From DATEHQ01 sp035279525 (GTDB taxonomy: Bacteria > Chloroflexota > Dormibacteria > Dormibacterales > Dormibacteraceae), in assembly GCA_035279525.1 (NCBI GenBank), contig DATEHQ010000184.1:1-35176 (forward strand): 35,176 nucleotides of DNA, in the 5' to 3' direction. Shown one piece after another: positions 1 through 7,047 of the stretch. The translations under genes and the position numbers were made by a program. The notes beneath the pieces are model-generated. The model was not told the DNA's origin and searched no databases. It saw only the letters and a list, made by a program, of their open reading frames with translations. Within the stretch, counting starts at the first letter, position 1, and every line of letters begins with the position of its first letter.

Positions 1-492
1 GGGCGGCTGGGGCGCGCTCGCGCCGGTCGCAATCTCGGTGGCCGCCGCCGGGCGGGCGCCGGCCGTCGCGAGACGCTTGACCTTCGCGCCGACCTCGCCC
101 TCGGCGCAGAGCGCCCCGTCGGCGGTGTGGACGTCGACCCGCCAGACCACGATGGCGGAGACCGCGCTCACCGCCGGGGGTCTCTTCTGGGTCAGCGTCC
201 AGCGGGCGTAGATCGTGTCGCCGGAGTGGACCGAGCGTGGAAACTTCCAGTTCAGCCACTCCCATTCGGCCACCGCCGGCAGGGGCATGTCCACCGTACC
301 CAGGCCCAGCGCCATGGCCACGACGAGCGCGGGAGGGGCGGCTCGGCGGCCGCCGTCGGCAGACTCGATCGTCAGGGGTGACAGGTCTCCGGCGACCCCC
401 GCGAAAAGAGAGATGTCCGATTCCGAGATGGTCCGGCGGCGGGTCGTCCACTCGCCGCCCAGGGCTAGATCGTCGAAAGAGAGCGGCTCCAG
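1..492 (-). CDS. MaoC-like hot-dog fold protein, 3' end outside window
   Basis: The minus-strand reading frame is open from about 546 to the window edge and gives at least 164 residues. It reads like a MaoC/FAS1-type dehydratase domain: a TISESDISLFAGVAGDLSPL segment near residues 25-45, then an ALVVAMALGLG helix and a WKFPRSVHSGDTIYARW strand. In the family this core binds acyl-CoA and hydrates enoyl-CoA. The family usually has GDxNPxH; here the Asp is present but the His position is Thr, so hydratase activity is doubtful and a binding or thioesterase-like role is possible. No ATG, GTG or TTG lies in frame between the upstream stop (547-549) and the conserved core. I place the start at CTG 492, nine bases after a TATACT hexamer. 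The stop codon lies beyond base 1. The family call is fairly secure; the start is an inference. Confidence 0.6.
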   Translation of the reverse strand, partial: MEPLSFDDLALGGEWTTRRRTISESDISLFAGVAGDLSPLTIESADGGRRAAPPALVVAMALGLGTVDMPLPAVAEWEWLNWKFPRSVHSGDTIYARWTLTQKRPPAVSAVSAIVVWRVDVHTADGALCAEGEVGAKVKRLATAGARPAAATEIATGASAPQPP

Positions 493-501
493 ATCGGGCC
501 G

Positions 502-507
502 AGTATA
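502..507 (-). promoter_or_regulatory. -10-like TATACT upstream of the MaoC-like gene
   Basis: The minus strand reads TATACT, then nine bases, then CTG (492). The spacing matches the leaderless pattern of many genes in this window. No convincing -35 was found at 16-18 bp. Confidence 0.45.
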
Positions 508-568
508 GAACCAAGCCTCAGGTCGCCGCGTTAACCTATGGCAACTTCAGACCCAGGAGGGTGTTTTC

Positions 569-1705
569 GTGGATCCGGCCGGTGTGCTTTTGGTCGTTTC
601 GGCGATGCTCGTCATCGCCTTCGTCCTCCTCCTGGTCTCCCTGATCCGCCTCCGCGGCACGGCCCGTGAGCTGCAGGCGGCGCTGGAGGACGAGAGCGGC
701 GCGCGCGACCGCGCCGCGCTGCTCCTGGCGATCGCCTCGGCCGTCAACTCCTCGCTCGCGCTCGAGGAGGTGCTCAACGTCGCCCTGACGCACGCGGGCA
801 GGATCATGGGTGCGGTGGCGGGCTCGATGTACCTCGTCCGCCAGGGCAAGACCGAGCTGTACCGCGAGGCTTCGTACAACCTCACGAACCGAGCCCGCGG
901 CGCCACTCGCAAGATCGACGAGGAACCGCTGCGGACCGCGCTCGCCGCGCAGCGGCCGCTCGTCCTCAAGCTCGACGAGAAGACGGCGCCGGGCCTCGAG
1001 GCAGGCGGCCACCCACAGCATGTCCTGGTCGTTCCGGTCCAGCGCTCGGGCCAGCTGATGGGCGCGATGGAGCTGTACCTGAACGCCTGGCGCGAGTTGA
1101 ACGAGGACCAGGGCGACCTCCTCAACGGCGTGGCTGCGCAAGCGGCGATCGCCATCCGTCACGCGCAGCTCTTCCAGGCCCAGGAGGAGAACGCGCTCAC
1201 CGACGAGCTGACCAAGCTGCCCAACCGCCGCGCGCTGGCCCAGCGCTTCCTCCAGGAGATGCAGCGTGCGCGCCGGCACCGCAAGGCGATGGCGTTCCTG
1301 ATGATCGACCTCGACCATTTCAAGCAGGTCAACGACACCTACGGCCACCTCAACGGAGACGCCGTGCTGGCCGAGCTGGCGTCGATTCTCGCGACCGGCG
1401 CCCGCGAGTCGGATGTCTGCGCCCGTTACGGCGGTGAGGAGTTCGCGCTGATCCTGCAGGAGACCACCGAGCCCGGCGCGCGCACGCTCGCCGAGCGGAT
1501 TCGGGCCAAGGTCGCGGCGGCAACCTTCCCCGGTGGGCTCAAGCTGACGATCAGCATCGGCGTCGCCGCGACCGAGGAACCGGCCCTCTTCACGTCGCTC
1601 ATCGAGCGCGCCGACCAGGCGCTGTACGCGGCCAAGCAAGGCGGGCGCAACCAGGTCCGCGTCGCCGACATGAAGGCCACCGCCCCCGCCAAGCAGCACG
1701 CTTAG
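569..1705 (+). CDS. Membrane-anchored GAF-GGDEF diguanylate cyclase
   Basis: This 378-residue protein should make cyclic di-GMP from two GTP at the membrane. Residues about 5-28 form one transmembrane helix, followed by a short linker helix, a GAF-like sensor domain at about 50-200 and a GGDEF domain at about 205-368. The active-site motif is GGEEF (288-292), a functional variant. Five residues before it lies RESD, a match to the RxxD inhibitory site, so product feedback is likely. The start is GTG at 569, placed by a strong AGGAGG at 555-560 with eight bases between; this is one of the few clear Shine-Dalgarno starts in the window. It is divergent from the MaoC-like gene and followed 28 bases later by the Nudix gene. 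The GAF ligand cannot be told from sequence. Confidence 0.9.
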   Translation: MDPAGVLLVVSAMLVIAFVLLLVSLIRLRGTARELQAALEDESGARDRAALLLAIASAVNSSLALEEVLNVALTHAGRIMGAVAGSMYLVRQGKTELYREASYNLTNRARGATRKIDEEPLRTALAAQRPLVLKLDEKTAPGLEAGGHPQHVLVVPVQRSGQLMGAMELYLNAWRELNEDQGDLLNGVAAQAAIAIRHAQLFQAQEENALTDELTKLPNRRALAQRFLQEMQRARRHRKAMAFLMIDLDHFKQVNDTYGHLNGDAVLAELASILATGARESDVCARYGGEEFALILQETTEPGARTLAERIRAKVAAATFPGGLKLTISIGVAATEEPALFTSLIERADQALYAAKQGGRNQVRVADMKATAPAKQHA

Positions 1706-1721
1706 CGCTCCTGCTTCGGTC

Positions 1722-1727
1722 TAGAGT
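1722..1727 (+). promoter_or_regulatory. -10-like TAGAGT before the Nudix gene
   Basis: TAGAGT ends six bases before GTG 1734 and no Shine-Dalgarno sequence is present, so the transcript is probably leaderless. Confidence 0.45.
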
Positions 1728-1733
1728 CGCCCT

Positions 1734-2327
1734 GTGGGGCACTTCTGCGTCAGGTGCGGTGCCGCGCTCGTGCCGCGGACGATCGAGGGTCGCGAGCACG
1801 AGGCCTGCCTCCACGACGACTTCGTGCTGTGGCGGGACCCGAAGGTCGCCACGGCCGTTGTGGTCGAAACCGAAAACGGCGTGGTCCTCGGCCGGCGCGC
1901 GATCGAACCCGGTCGCGGGCTGTGGTGCCTGCCTGGCGGATTCGTCAACGACGATGAGTCACCGGAGGGCGGCGCGGAACGAGAGTGCCTGGAGGAAATC
2001 GGCGCGCCGGTCGACGTCACCGGCCTGATCGGCGTGTATCACATCGCCAGGGCCGAGGCCCCGAGCATGATCGCGATCGTCTATCGAGGCCGCCTCAAAG
2101 ACGGAGCCGTCGCGCGCGCGGGCAGCGAGATGCTCGAGGTCGCGGTGTTCGCGACCGACGCGCTGCCACCGCTGGCGTTCTCGAGCCACCGGGAGGCGCT
2201 GACCGACTACTTCAGCCCCGTGGCGCGGGCTGCGGCTGAGCCGGAGCGAGCCGGCGCCGCACAGGCTCGGCGTTCAAAGCGGCCATCACGAGCGCGAGGG
2301 TCACCGCGACGGCGGCGCATGCTGTGA
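1734..2327 (+). CDS. Nudix hydrolase with N-terminal zinc-ribbon-like segment
   Basis: The 197-residue product has a complete Nudix box at residues 69-91 (G69, E75, R83, E84, E87, E88, G90), the metal-binding loop-helix that cleaves nucleoside diphosphates linked to another group. An N-terminal CVRC pair (Cys5, Cys8) and a Cys/His pair near residues 25-27 resemble the zinc ribbon of NADH pyrophosphatase-like Nudix proteins, so ADP-ribose or NAD(H)-type substrates are plausible but unproven. The fold ends near residue 165. The remaining Arg/Ala-rich tail lies antisense to the 3' end of the MFS gene (2212-2327) and is probably not conserved. GTG 1734 is chosen because it precedes the zinc-ribbon cysteines and follows the -10-like TAGAGT. 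Confidence 0.88.
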   Translation: MGHFCVRCGAALVPRTIEGREHEACLHDDFVLWRDPKVATAVVVETENGVVLGRRAIEPGRGLWCLPGGFVNDDESPEGGAERECLEEIGAPVDVTGLIGVYHIARAEAPSMIAIVYRGRLKDGAVARAGSEMLEVAVFATDALPPLAFSSHREALTDYFSPVARAAAEPERAGAAQARRSKRPSRARGSPRRRRML

Positions 2328-3426
2328 AGCCCGCCGCGTAGCCGTTCGACTGGACGATCGGCCCGAAAAACAGCGGACCGAGCGAGAGGCCGATGAACAG
2401 GATCGTTCCGTATGTCCCCATCGTCACCCCGCGCGTCGAGCCTGCGGAGAGGTCGCCGAACACCACGCCAATGGCCACAAAGGCGGTGGCGAAAAAGGGC
2501 GTGCCGATGGCGAGCACGATGGCCGGTCCGACGAAGCCGGTGAGGTGGCCCACCACGATCGCCGTCGCTGAGAAGACGACCACACCGATGAACACGATCG
2601 GCCATCGACGCTGCGCGCGGTCCACGATCCGTCCGGCGATGGGTCGCGACGCTCCGTTGGCTATGGCCTGCACCGCGATCAGGTAGCCGACCATGTTGCT
2701 CGGCAGCCGCAAACCTTCGCGGCCGAAGACGGGCAGAAAGGCCTGCATCGTGCCCCAGATCAATCCCAGGGCGAGCACGGCGATCGTCACGGGCAGGAAC
2801 GCGGGCTGCCGTGCCAGCGCGATCATCGGACGCCGCAGCGATAGCCGGCCCGCCGCAAGCTGCCTGGTTCCGCTGGCCAGGATCGCGCCGGGGATGGCGA
2901 ACAACAGCACCAGCGTGGTGACGGCGATGTCGGCCCTCAGGTCGATCCAGGTGAGCAGCACGCCCGCGATCAGCGGCCCGACGAAAAATCCTGTCTGCAT
3001 CGCCAGCGTGAGCCAGCCCATCGCCCGGCCCAGCCTCCCGCCCGGCACGGCCTCGGTGACCGCGCTGAACAGGGCGACCTGCTGCGCTCCCGCCGCAAGG
3101 CCGCCGATGGCCTGCCAGATGAAAAGGGGCATCACGCTGGAGGTGATCGCCGTCGCCAGCCCTGACACGGCGGAAAGCACGAACGAGACGGCGAGGAGGT
3201 TGCGCGGTCCGAAGCGGTCCACCAGCAGGCCGGATGGCAGCGACAGCGCGGCCCCGGCGAGCGTGGACACGGCGAACAGCGCACCCACCTCGAACCGCGT
3301 GGCGCCCAGCTCGTGGGCGTAGAGGGGCACCGCCAGGCCGCGCGCGGCGAGCGCCGCGAACGACGCCCCCGCGGCGAGGTAGATCCAGACCGTCTTGCGC
3401 CGCGGGTCCAGGACGGTCGATATCAC
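2212..3426 (-). CDS. Major facilitator superfamily transporter
   Basis: This 404-residue protein has about 12 predicted transmembrane helices and the MFS motif A between helices 2 and 3 (GLLVDRFGPRNLL, about residues 66-78). It has the look of a drug/proton antiporter of the DHA1 type, but nothing identifies the substrate. The start is GTG 3426, seven bases after a TATCTT hexamer that overlaps the promoter of the divergent sirtuin gene. The last roughly 38 codons overlap the 3' end of the convergent Nudix gene; this part follows the final helix and is Pro/Arg-rich, so the overlap costs little structure. Confidence 0.88.
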   Translation of the reverse strand: MISTVLDPRRKTVWIYLAAGASFAALAARGLAVPLYAHELGATRFEVGALFAVSTLAGAALSLPSGLLVDRFGPRNLLAVSFVLSAVSGLATAITSSVMPLFIWQAIGGLAAGAQQVALFSAVTEAVPGGRLGRAMGWLTLAMQTGFFVGPLIAGVLLTWIDLRADIAVTTLVLLFAIPGAILASGTRQLAAGRLSLRRPMIALARQPAFLPVTIAVLALGLIWGTMQAFLPVFGREGLRLPSNMVGYLIAVQAIANGASRPIAGRIVDRAQRRWPIVFIGVVVFSATAIVVGHLTGFVGPAIVLAIGTPFFATAFVAIGVVFGDLSAGSTRGVTMGTYGTILFIGLSLGPLFFGPIVQSNGYAAGFTACAAVAVTLALVMAALNAEPVRRRLAPAQPQPAPRG

Positions 3427-3432
3427 CGGGCC

Positions 3433-3439
3433 TAAGATA
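3433..3439. promoter_or_regulatory. Shared bidirectional -10 element (MFS / sirtuin)
   Basis: The 20-bp space between two divergent GTG starts contains TAAGATA. On the plus strand TAAGAT (3433-3438) lies eight bases before the sirtuin GTG (3447). On the minus strand TATCTT (3439-3434) lies seven bases before the MFS GTG (3426). One 7-bp stretch can therefore act as -10 for both genes, and both transcripts would be leaderless. Confidence 0.6.
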
Positions 3440-3446
3440 CGAACGC

Positions 3447-4199
3447 GTGACGGTTGCGCGCGCCGCTGCGCTCCTGTCGAACGCGAGACACGGGCTCGCG
3501 TTGACGGGCGCGGGTGTCTCCGAGGAGAGCGGGATACCCACTTTTCGCGGCGAAGGCGGGTTGTGGAGGCACTACGACCCGGTCAAGGTCGCCTCGATCG
3601 GCTACTTCACGGCCGACCCCAGCGCCTACTGGCGCGTCGCGCGTGAGCGCGGCCGCGCCGCGCTGGCCGCCCGGCCGAATCCAGGCCACATCGCGCTCGC
3701 CGAGCTCCAGGGTGCGGGGCACATCGACGCAGTGGTCACGCAGAACACCGACGGGCTGCACCAGGAGGCGGGGAGCCCCCACGTCATCGAGATCCACGGA
3801 TCCGGCCGCACGGTGGTGTGCCTCGACTGTGGTCATCGTGAGGCGCGCTCCGAAGTGCAGGCGCGGCTGGAGGTCGAGATGCCGCCGCGCTGTCCGATCT
3901 GCGGCGGGAGTCTTCTCAAGCCGACCGTCGTGCTCTTCGGCGAGCCCATGCCGCAGGAGGCGATGCGTGAGGCTTTCGAGCTCGCTCGTCACGCGGACCT
4001 GATGCTCGTCGTCGGCTCGTCGCTCGCGGTCTACCCAGCCGCTGACATCCCTCTTGCCGCGATCGGATCAGGAGCGCGCCTGGTCGTCATCAATGCCGAG
4101 CCGACCCCCTTCGACCGATTGGCCGAGGTGGTCGTCCACGGCCGGTCCGGCGAGGTGCTGCCGGAGATCGTCTCCCTGATCGAACGCGTGCCCTTCTGA
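3447..4199 (+). CDS. Sirtuin-family NAD-dependent protein deacylase
   Basis: The 250-residue product carries the sirtuin signatures in order: GAGVSEESGIPTFRG at the NAD site (about residues 21-35), TQNTDGLH, the catalytic His117 in IHGS, a zinc module with two Cys pairs (CLDC, CPIC), KPTVVLFGE and GSSLAVYPA. It should remove acetyl or other acyl groups from protein lysines, consuming NAD and giving nicotinamide and O-acyl-ADP-ribose. GTG 3447 gives a typical short bacterial sirtuin; an in-frame extension to 3234 would run through the divergent MFS gene and is rejected. It is convergent with birA, 15 bases apart. Acyl preference is not decided by what I can see. Confidence 0.92.
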   Translation: MTVARAAALLSNARHGLALTGAGVSEESGIPTFRGEGGLWRHYDPVKVASIGYFTADPSAYWRVARERGRAALAARPNPGHIALAELQGAGHIDAVVTQNTDGLHQEAGSPHVIEIHGSGRTVVCLDCGHREARSEVQARLEVEMPPRCPICGGSLLKPTVVLFGEPMPQEAMREAFELARHADLMLVVGSSLAVYPAADIPLAAIGSGARLVVINAEPTPFDRLAEVVVHGRSGEVLPEIVSLIERVPF

Positions 4200-4214
4200 G
4201 CGCCTCCTCGGCCC

Positions 4215-4829
4215 TCAAAGGTGGATGACGCTGCCGGCGACGATCGTCTCGCCGTCGACGAGAAGCTCGCCCCGTGGACCGATGTCCCTGGCCATCCCTT
4301 CGATCGACCGATCCGGAAGGTGAACCTGCACGCGACGGCCGAGTGTGTCCGAGAGCTCGCGCCAGCGGGAGAGGACGGCATCGGGCGGCGCTTCCGTCCA
4401 CGTGCCCACGCTTTCGATGAGGCGGAGGAGCAGGGGTTCGCGCGGCTGGTCGAGCTTCGCCCCGCCGTCAGGAGCCCACGCCAGGTTGATGCCGATCCCG
4501 CAGGTGGCCCGCGCCGCCGCGGCCTCGACCAGGATCCCGCCCAGCTTGCGACCGTCTAGCAGCAGGTCGTTGGGCCATTTGAGTCTGACCTTCGGACCGC
4601 ACGCCTCTGCCGCCGCGACGCCCGCGGCGAGGCTGAGCAGTGGGTTCGGGGCCAGGACGAACGAGACGAGTAGCGCGGTGCCCGACGGCGCCTCCCAACG
4701 GTGATTCGTGCGCCCGCGCCCGGCCGTCTGGTGGTCGGCCACCACGATCGACCCGAGGTCCAGCTCACGGGCAGCGTCTTGCGTCGACGTGACGGTCTTG
4801 AGCCGTACGACCCGAGCCTCCCCTTTCAT
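4215..4829 (-). CDS. birA: Biotin--[acetyl-CoA carboxylase] ligase (short form)
   Basis: BirA activates biotin to biotinyl-AMP and joins it to the lysine of biotin carboxyl carrier domains. The 204-residue reading has GRGR (37-40) of the biotin/AMP loop, KWPND (84-88), KLGGIL (95-100), a GIGIN strand and a small C-terminal SH3-like domain. It lacks the N-terminal DNA-binding domain of repressor-type BirA, so it should be purely an enzyme. A probable client is the BCCP partner of the acyl-CoA carboxylase whose beta chain is at 22113-23750. The start is uncertain: ATG 4829 is placed just before the conserved VVRLKTVTSTQ, but the frame stays open upstream through the repeats to 4949, where the repeats themselves supply in-frame ATGs. 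Confidence 0.88.
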   Translation of the reverse strand: MKGEARVVRLKTVTSTQDAARELDLGSIVVADHQTAGRGRTNHRWEAPSGTALLVSFVLAPNPLLSLAAGVAAAEACGPKVRLKWPNDLLLDGRKLGGILVEAAAARATCGIGINLAWAPDGGAKLDQPREPLLLRLIESVGTWTEAPPDAVLSRWRELSDTLGRRVQVHLPDRSIEGMARDIGPRGELLVDGETIVAGSVIHL

Positions 4830-4840
4830 TGGGGGAAGCC

Positions 4841-5202
4841 GGTCCTCCCCATTCACTGGGGAGGTGGCGGGCGAAGCCCGCCGGAGGGGGCCATCGCACC
4901 AAGATATATCTGAAGGTCCCCATCCCCGATGTTGGTCCTCCCCATTCACTGGGGAGGTGGCGGGCGAAGCCCGCCGGAGGGGGCCATCGCACCCCGCCAG
5001 AGCGGGGAAGGCCCAGTCTGAAGCTCCCCATCCCCGGGCTTCGCCCGGTACTTCCCCGCCGGAGCGGGGAAGACCGGACTATTGGTCCTCCCCATTCATT
5101 GGGGAGGTGGCGGGCGAAGCCCGCCGGAGGGGCCATCAGATATCTCGAACTCCCCATCCCCGGGCTGCGCCCGGTACTTCCCCGCCAGAGCGGGGAAGAC
5201 CG
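4841..5202. repeat. Mosaic of hairpin-forming repeats (A and B elements)
   Basis: This fills most of the 422-base space between birA and the F420 operon. Element A occurs at 4841-4900 and 4934-4993 (the same 60 bp) and at 5084-5137 (a near copy). Each A holds two perfect hairpins: CCTCCCC/GGGGAGG with a 7-nt loop, and GGCGGGC/GCCCGCC with a GAA loop. Element B follows each A: cut short at 4913-4930, full at about 5022-5076 and about 5149-5202. B has CCGGGC/GCCCGG and a 9-bp stem CTTCCCCGC/GCGGGGAAG (5051-5072). Spacing is irregular (93 and 150 bp). The region resembles REP/BIME-type intergenic repeats. Short open frames across it encode repeated peptides and are not counted as genes. Confidence 0.85.
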
Positions 5203-5231
5203 TGTGTGAGCGGGGAAGTGGAGGGGGTATC

Positions 5232-5237
5232 TAAGCT
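5232..5237 (+). promoter_or_regulatory. -10-like TAAGCT before the F420 operon
   Basis: TAAGCT lies 14 bases before the TTG start at 5252, just outside the repeat mosaic. It is the best promoter candidate for the small membrane gene and the fgd-cofCED run behind it. Confidence 0.4.
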
Positions 5238-5251
5238 AAACGAGTCCGAAA

Positions 5252-5440
5252 TTGAAGCTCCACCGCGCGATCACGCTCGTCCTGATGATGCTTTTTGCCG
5301 TCGGGCTCATCGTGCTGCTGACCGCGAGCGCGATCTCGAGCCTCGATTCTCACAGCCTCATCGCCCTCGGAGTGGTCGTCGTGGCTGCGGCGATCAGCGG
5401 CATCGCATTCAGCTGGAAGCGCTACTTCCGGCGATCGTGA
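5252..5440 (+). CDS. Small two-helix membrane protein, unknown function
   Basis: The 62-residue product starts at TTG and has two hydrophobic helices (about residues 6-28 and 34-53) with a basic end (WKRYFRRS). I do not recognise a family. Its stop is three bases before the fgd start, so the two are very likely co-transcribed and translationally coupled. Position suggests a link to F420 metabolism, but nothing in the sequence demonstrates this. The call rests on good hydrophobic periodicity, a promoter-like hexamer upstream and tight spacing. Confidence 0.55.
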   Translation: MKLHRAITLVLMMLFAVGLIVLLTASAISSLDSHSLIALGVVVVAAAISGIAFSWKRYFRRS

Positions 5441-5443
5441 TCC

Positions 5444-6451
5444 GTGCCTGATCTGAGGCTCGGCTACAAAGCCTCCGCCGAACAGTTCGGTCCTCGCGAA
5501 CTGCTCGACTTCACCATCGCCGCCGAGAGCAATGGCTTCGACAGCGTTTTCGTCAGCGACCATTTCCAGCCCTGGCGCCATTCCGACGGACACGCGCCCT
5601 TTGCGTTTGCGTGGCTGGCTGCCGCCGGCGAACGGACGAGCCGGCTCGCGCTCGGGACGTCTGTCGCCACCCCCACGTTCCGCTACCACCCCGCGGTCGT
5701 CGCGCAGGCTTTCGGCACGCTCGGCAGCCTGTTTCCCGAGCGCATGATCCTCGGGGTCGGCACGGGCGAGCATCTCAACGAAGGCGCGCTCGGAATCAAG
5801 TGGCCGGACAACAAGGAGAGGTTCGCACGGCTGCGGGAGGCGGTGCGCCTCATCCGCTTGCTCTGGACGGAGCAGTCGGTGACCTTCGATGGTGAGTACT
5901 ACCAAACGCGAAACGCCACGATCTACGACCGGCCGGACAAGCCGATTCCGATCTACGTCGGCGCCGGAGGACCCCAGGTCGCAAAGTACGCAGGGCGCGC
6001 CGGTGACGGCCTGATCTGCACGTCGGGCAAGGGAATGGAGCTTTACTCGGATCAGTTGCTGCCATCGTTCGCCGATGGAGCCGCAGAGTCCGGACGCAAC
6101 GCGGAGCAGCTCGACAGGATGATCGAGGTCAAGGTGTCATACGACACCGATCGCAAGCGCGCGCTGGAAGACACCAAGATCTGGGCCGCACTCGCCCTAC
6201 CGGCGGAGACCAAGGCTGGGGTCGACGATCCTCGCGAGATGGAGAGGCTGGCCAGGGGAGTGGAGGACGTCGCTCACAAGCGTTGGCTGGTCTCCGACGA
6301 TCCAGACGAGCACCTCGAGCAGCTGAAGCCTTACCTGGAGCTCGGGTTCACCCACCTGGTCTTCCATCACCCGGGCGACGACCAGCGCCGCTTCCTGGAG
6401 ATGTACGGTTCCCAGATCCTGCCGCGGATTCGGGAGCGATGGGGACGATGA
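5444..6451 (+). CDS. fgd: F420-dependent glucose-6-phosphate dehydrogenase
   Basis: This 335-residue luciferase-like TIM-barrel enzyme oxidises glucose 6-phosphate to 6-phosphogluconolactone and reduces cofactor F420. From memory it follows mycobacterial FGD1 closely from the first residues (LGYKASAEQF, VSDHFQPWRH). Residues known in FGD1 to act in catalysis or cofactor binding are present: His40, Trp44 and Glu109 at the same numbers. The phosphate-site Lys198, Lys259 and Arg283 of FGD1 correspond to Lys196, Lys257 and Arg280 here after a short deletion. Start GTG 5444 aligns with the FGD1 N-terminus. Its stop overlaps the cofC start (ATGA). Placing the F420-reducing enzyme first in the F420 assembly operon is a coherent arrangement. 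Confidence 0.93.
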   Translation: MPDLRLGYKASAEQFGPRELLDFTIAAESNGFDSVFVSDHFQPWRHSDGHAPFAFAWLAAAGERTSRLALGTSVATPTFRYHPAVVAQAFGTLGSLFPERMILGVGTGEHLNEGALGIKWPDNKERFARLREAVRLIRLLWTEQSVTFDGEYYQTRNATIYDRPDKPIPIYVGAGGPQVAKYAGRAGDGLICTSGKGMELYSDQLLPSFADGAAESGRNAEQLDRMIEVKVSYDTDRKRALEDTKIWAALALPAETKAGVDDPREMERLARGVEDVAHKRWLVSDDPDEHLEQLKPYLELGFTHLVFHHPGDDQRRFLEMYGSQILPRIRERWGR

Positions 6452-7047
6452 CGCACGGCACCTGGGTCGTCGTCCTGATCAAGGATTTCGGCACGGCGAA
6501 GCAGCGTCTGCGGCCGGCGCTCGGTCCCCGGCCGCGGCGCGCCCTGGCGCGACGAAACGCACGTCTTGCCGTCCAATCCGCGGCGGCGGGTGACCGCACC
6601 CTCGTCGTGGCGGGGAGCGAGCACGTCGCCGAGCTCGCCCGGGTTTGGGGCGCGGAGGCTCTCATCGAGCCGCGCCAGGAAGGCCAGAACGTGGCGGCGT
6701 CGCGCGGCATCAGGCGCGCGATCGAAGGTGGCGCCGGCGCGGTGCTGCTCCTGTCGAGCGACCTGCCGCTGGTCAGCGTCGAAGCGGTGCGTGAGGTGCT
6801 GGACTCGGCGGCCGCGATCGGCGGTTCGCTCGTGGTGGCGGTACCGGCGATCGGCCGTGGCGGCACCAACGCGCTCTACCTGCGGCCGCCCGACGCGATC
6901 GCACTCCATTTCGGCGATGACTCACTGGCGAAGTTTCGCGAGGACGCCGAGGCCCGCGGCGTCGGATTCGTGATCCATCGTTCTGACGCGCTGGCCCTCG
7001 ACCTGGACGAGCCGGCCGACCTCGAACGCCTCGTCCGCGCGGTGTGA
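6448..7047 (+). CDS. cofC: CofC/FbiD guanylyltransferase of F420 biosynthesis
   Basis: CofC/FbiD activates the three-carbon acid (2-phospholactate, or phosphoenolpyruvate in mycobacteria) with GTP for transfer by CofD. The 199-residue product has the nucleotidyltransferase N-terminus with LIKDFGTAKQRL (about residues 10-21), an SSDLPLV metal-site segment and the GRGGTNALYLRPP signature typical of CofC. Which precursor is used cannot be judged. ATG 6448 overlaps the fgd stop as ATGA; an in-frame ATG nine bases upstream is the alternative. The gene ends in a GTGTGA that contains the cofE start, so the run is tightly coupled. Confidence 0.9.
   Translation: MTHGTWVVVLIKDFGTAKQRLRPALGPRPRRALARRNARLAVQSAAAGDRTLVVAGSEHVAELARVWGAEALIEPRQEGQNVAASRGIRRAIEGGAGAVLLLSSDLPLVSVEAVREVLDSAAAIGGSLVVAVPAIGRGGTNALYLRPPDAIALHFGDDSLAKFREDAEARGVGFVIHRSDALALDLDEPADLERLVRAV

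Noticed and set aside
536..1699. Long minus-strand frame opposite the GGDEF gene
   Set aside because: Low-complexity Arg/Leu/Val composition with no motif; the plus strand has a clear GAF-GGDEF protein. It is a GC-rich shadow frame.
3234..3446. 71-residue N-terminal extension of the sirtuin
   Set aside because: It runs antisense through the MFS gene start, is Arg/Pro-rich and lies before the shared promoter; GTG 3447 gives the normal family length.
4841..5202. CRISPR array
   Set aside because: Only three imperfectly matching units, spacing of 93 and 150 bp, long repeats made of hairpins, and no cas genes nearby.
4765..5451. Frames with repeated SPFTGEVAGEARRRG or PPAGFARHLPSEWGG peptides, both strands
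   Set aside because: They are translations of the hairpin repeat mosaic; the peptide repeats follow the DNA repeats exactly and have no independent support.
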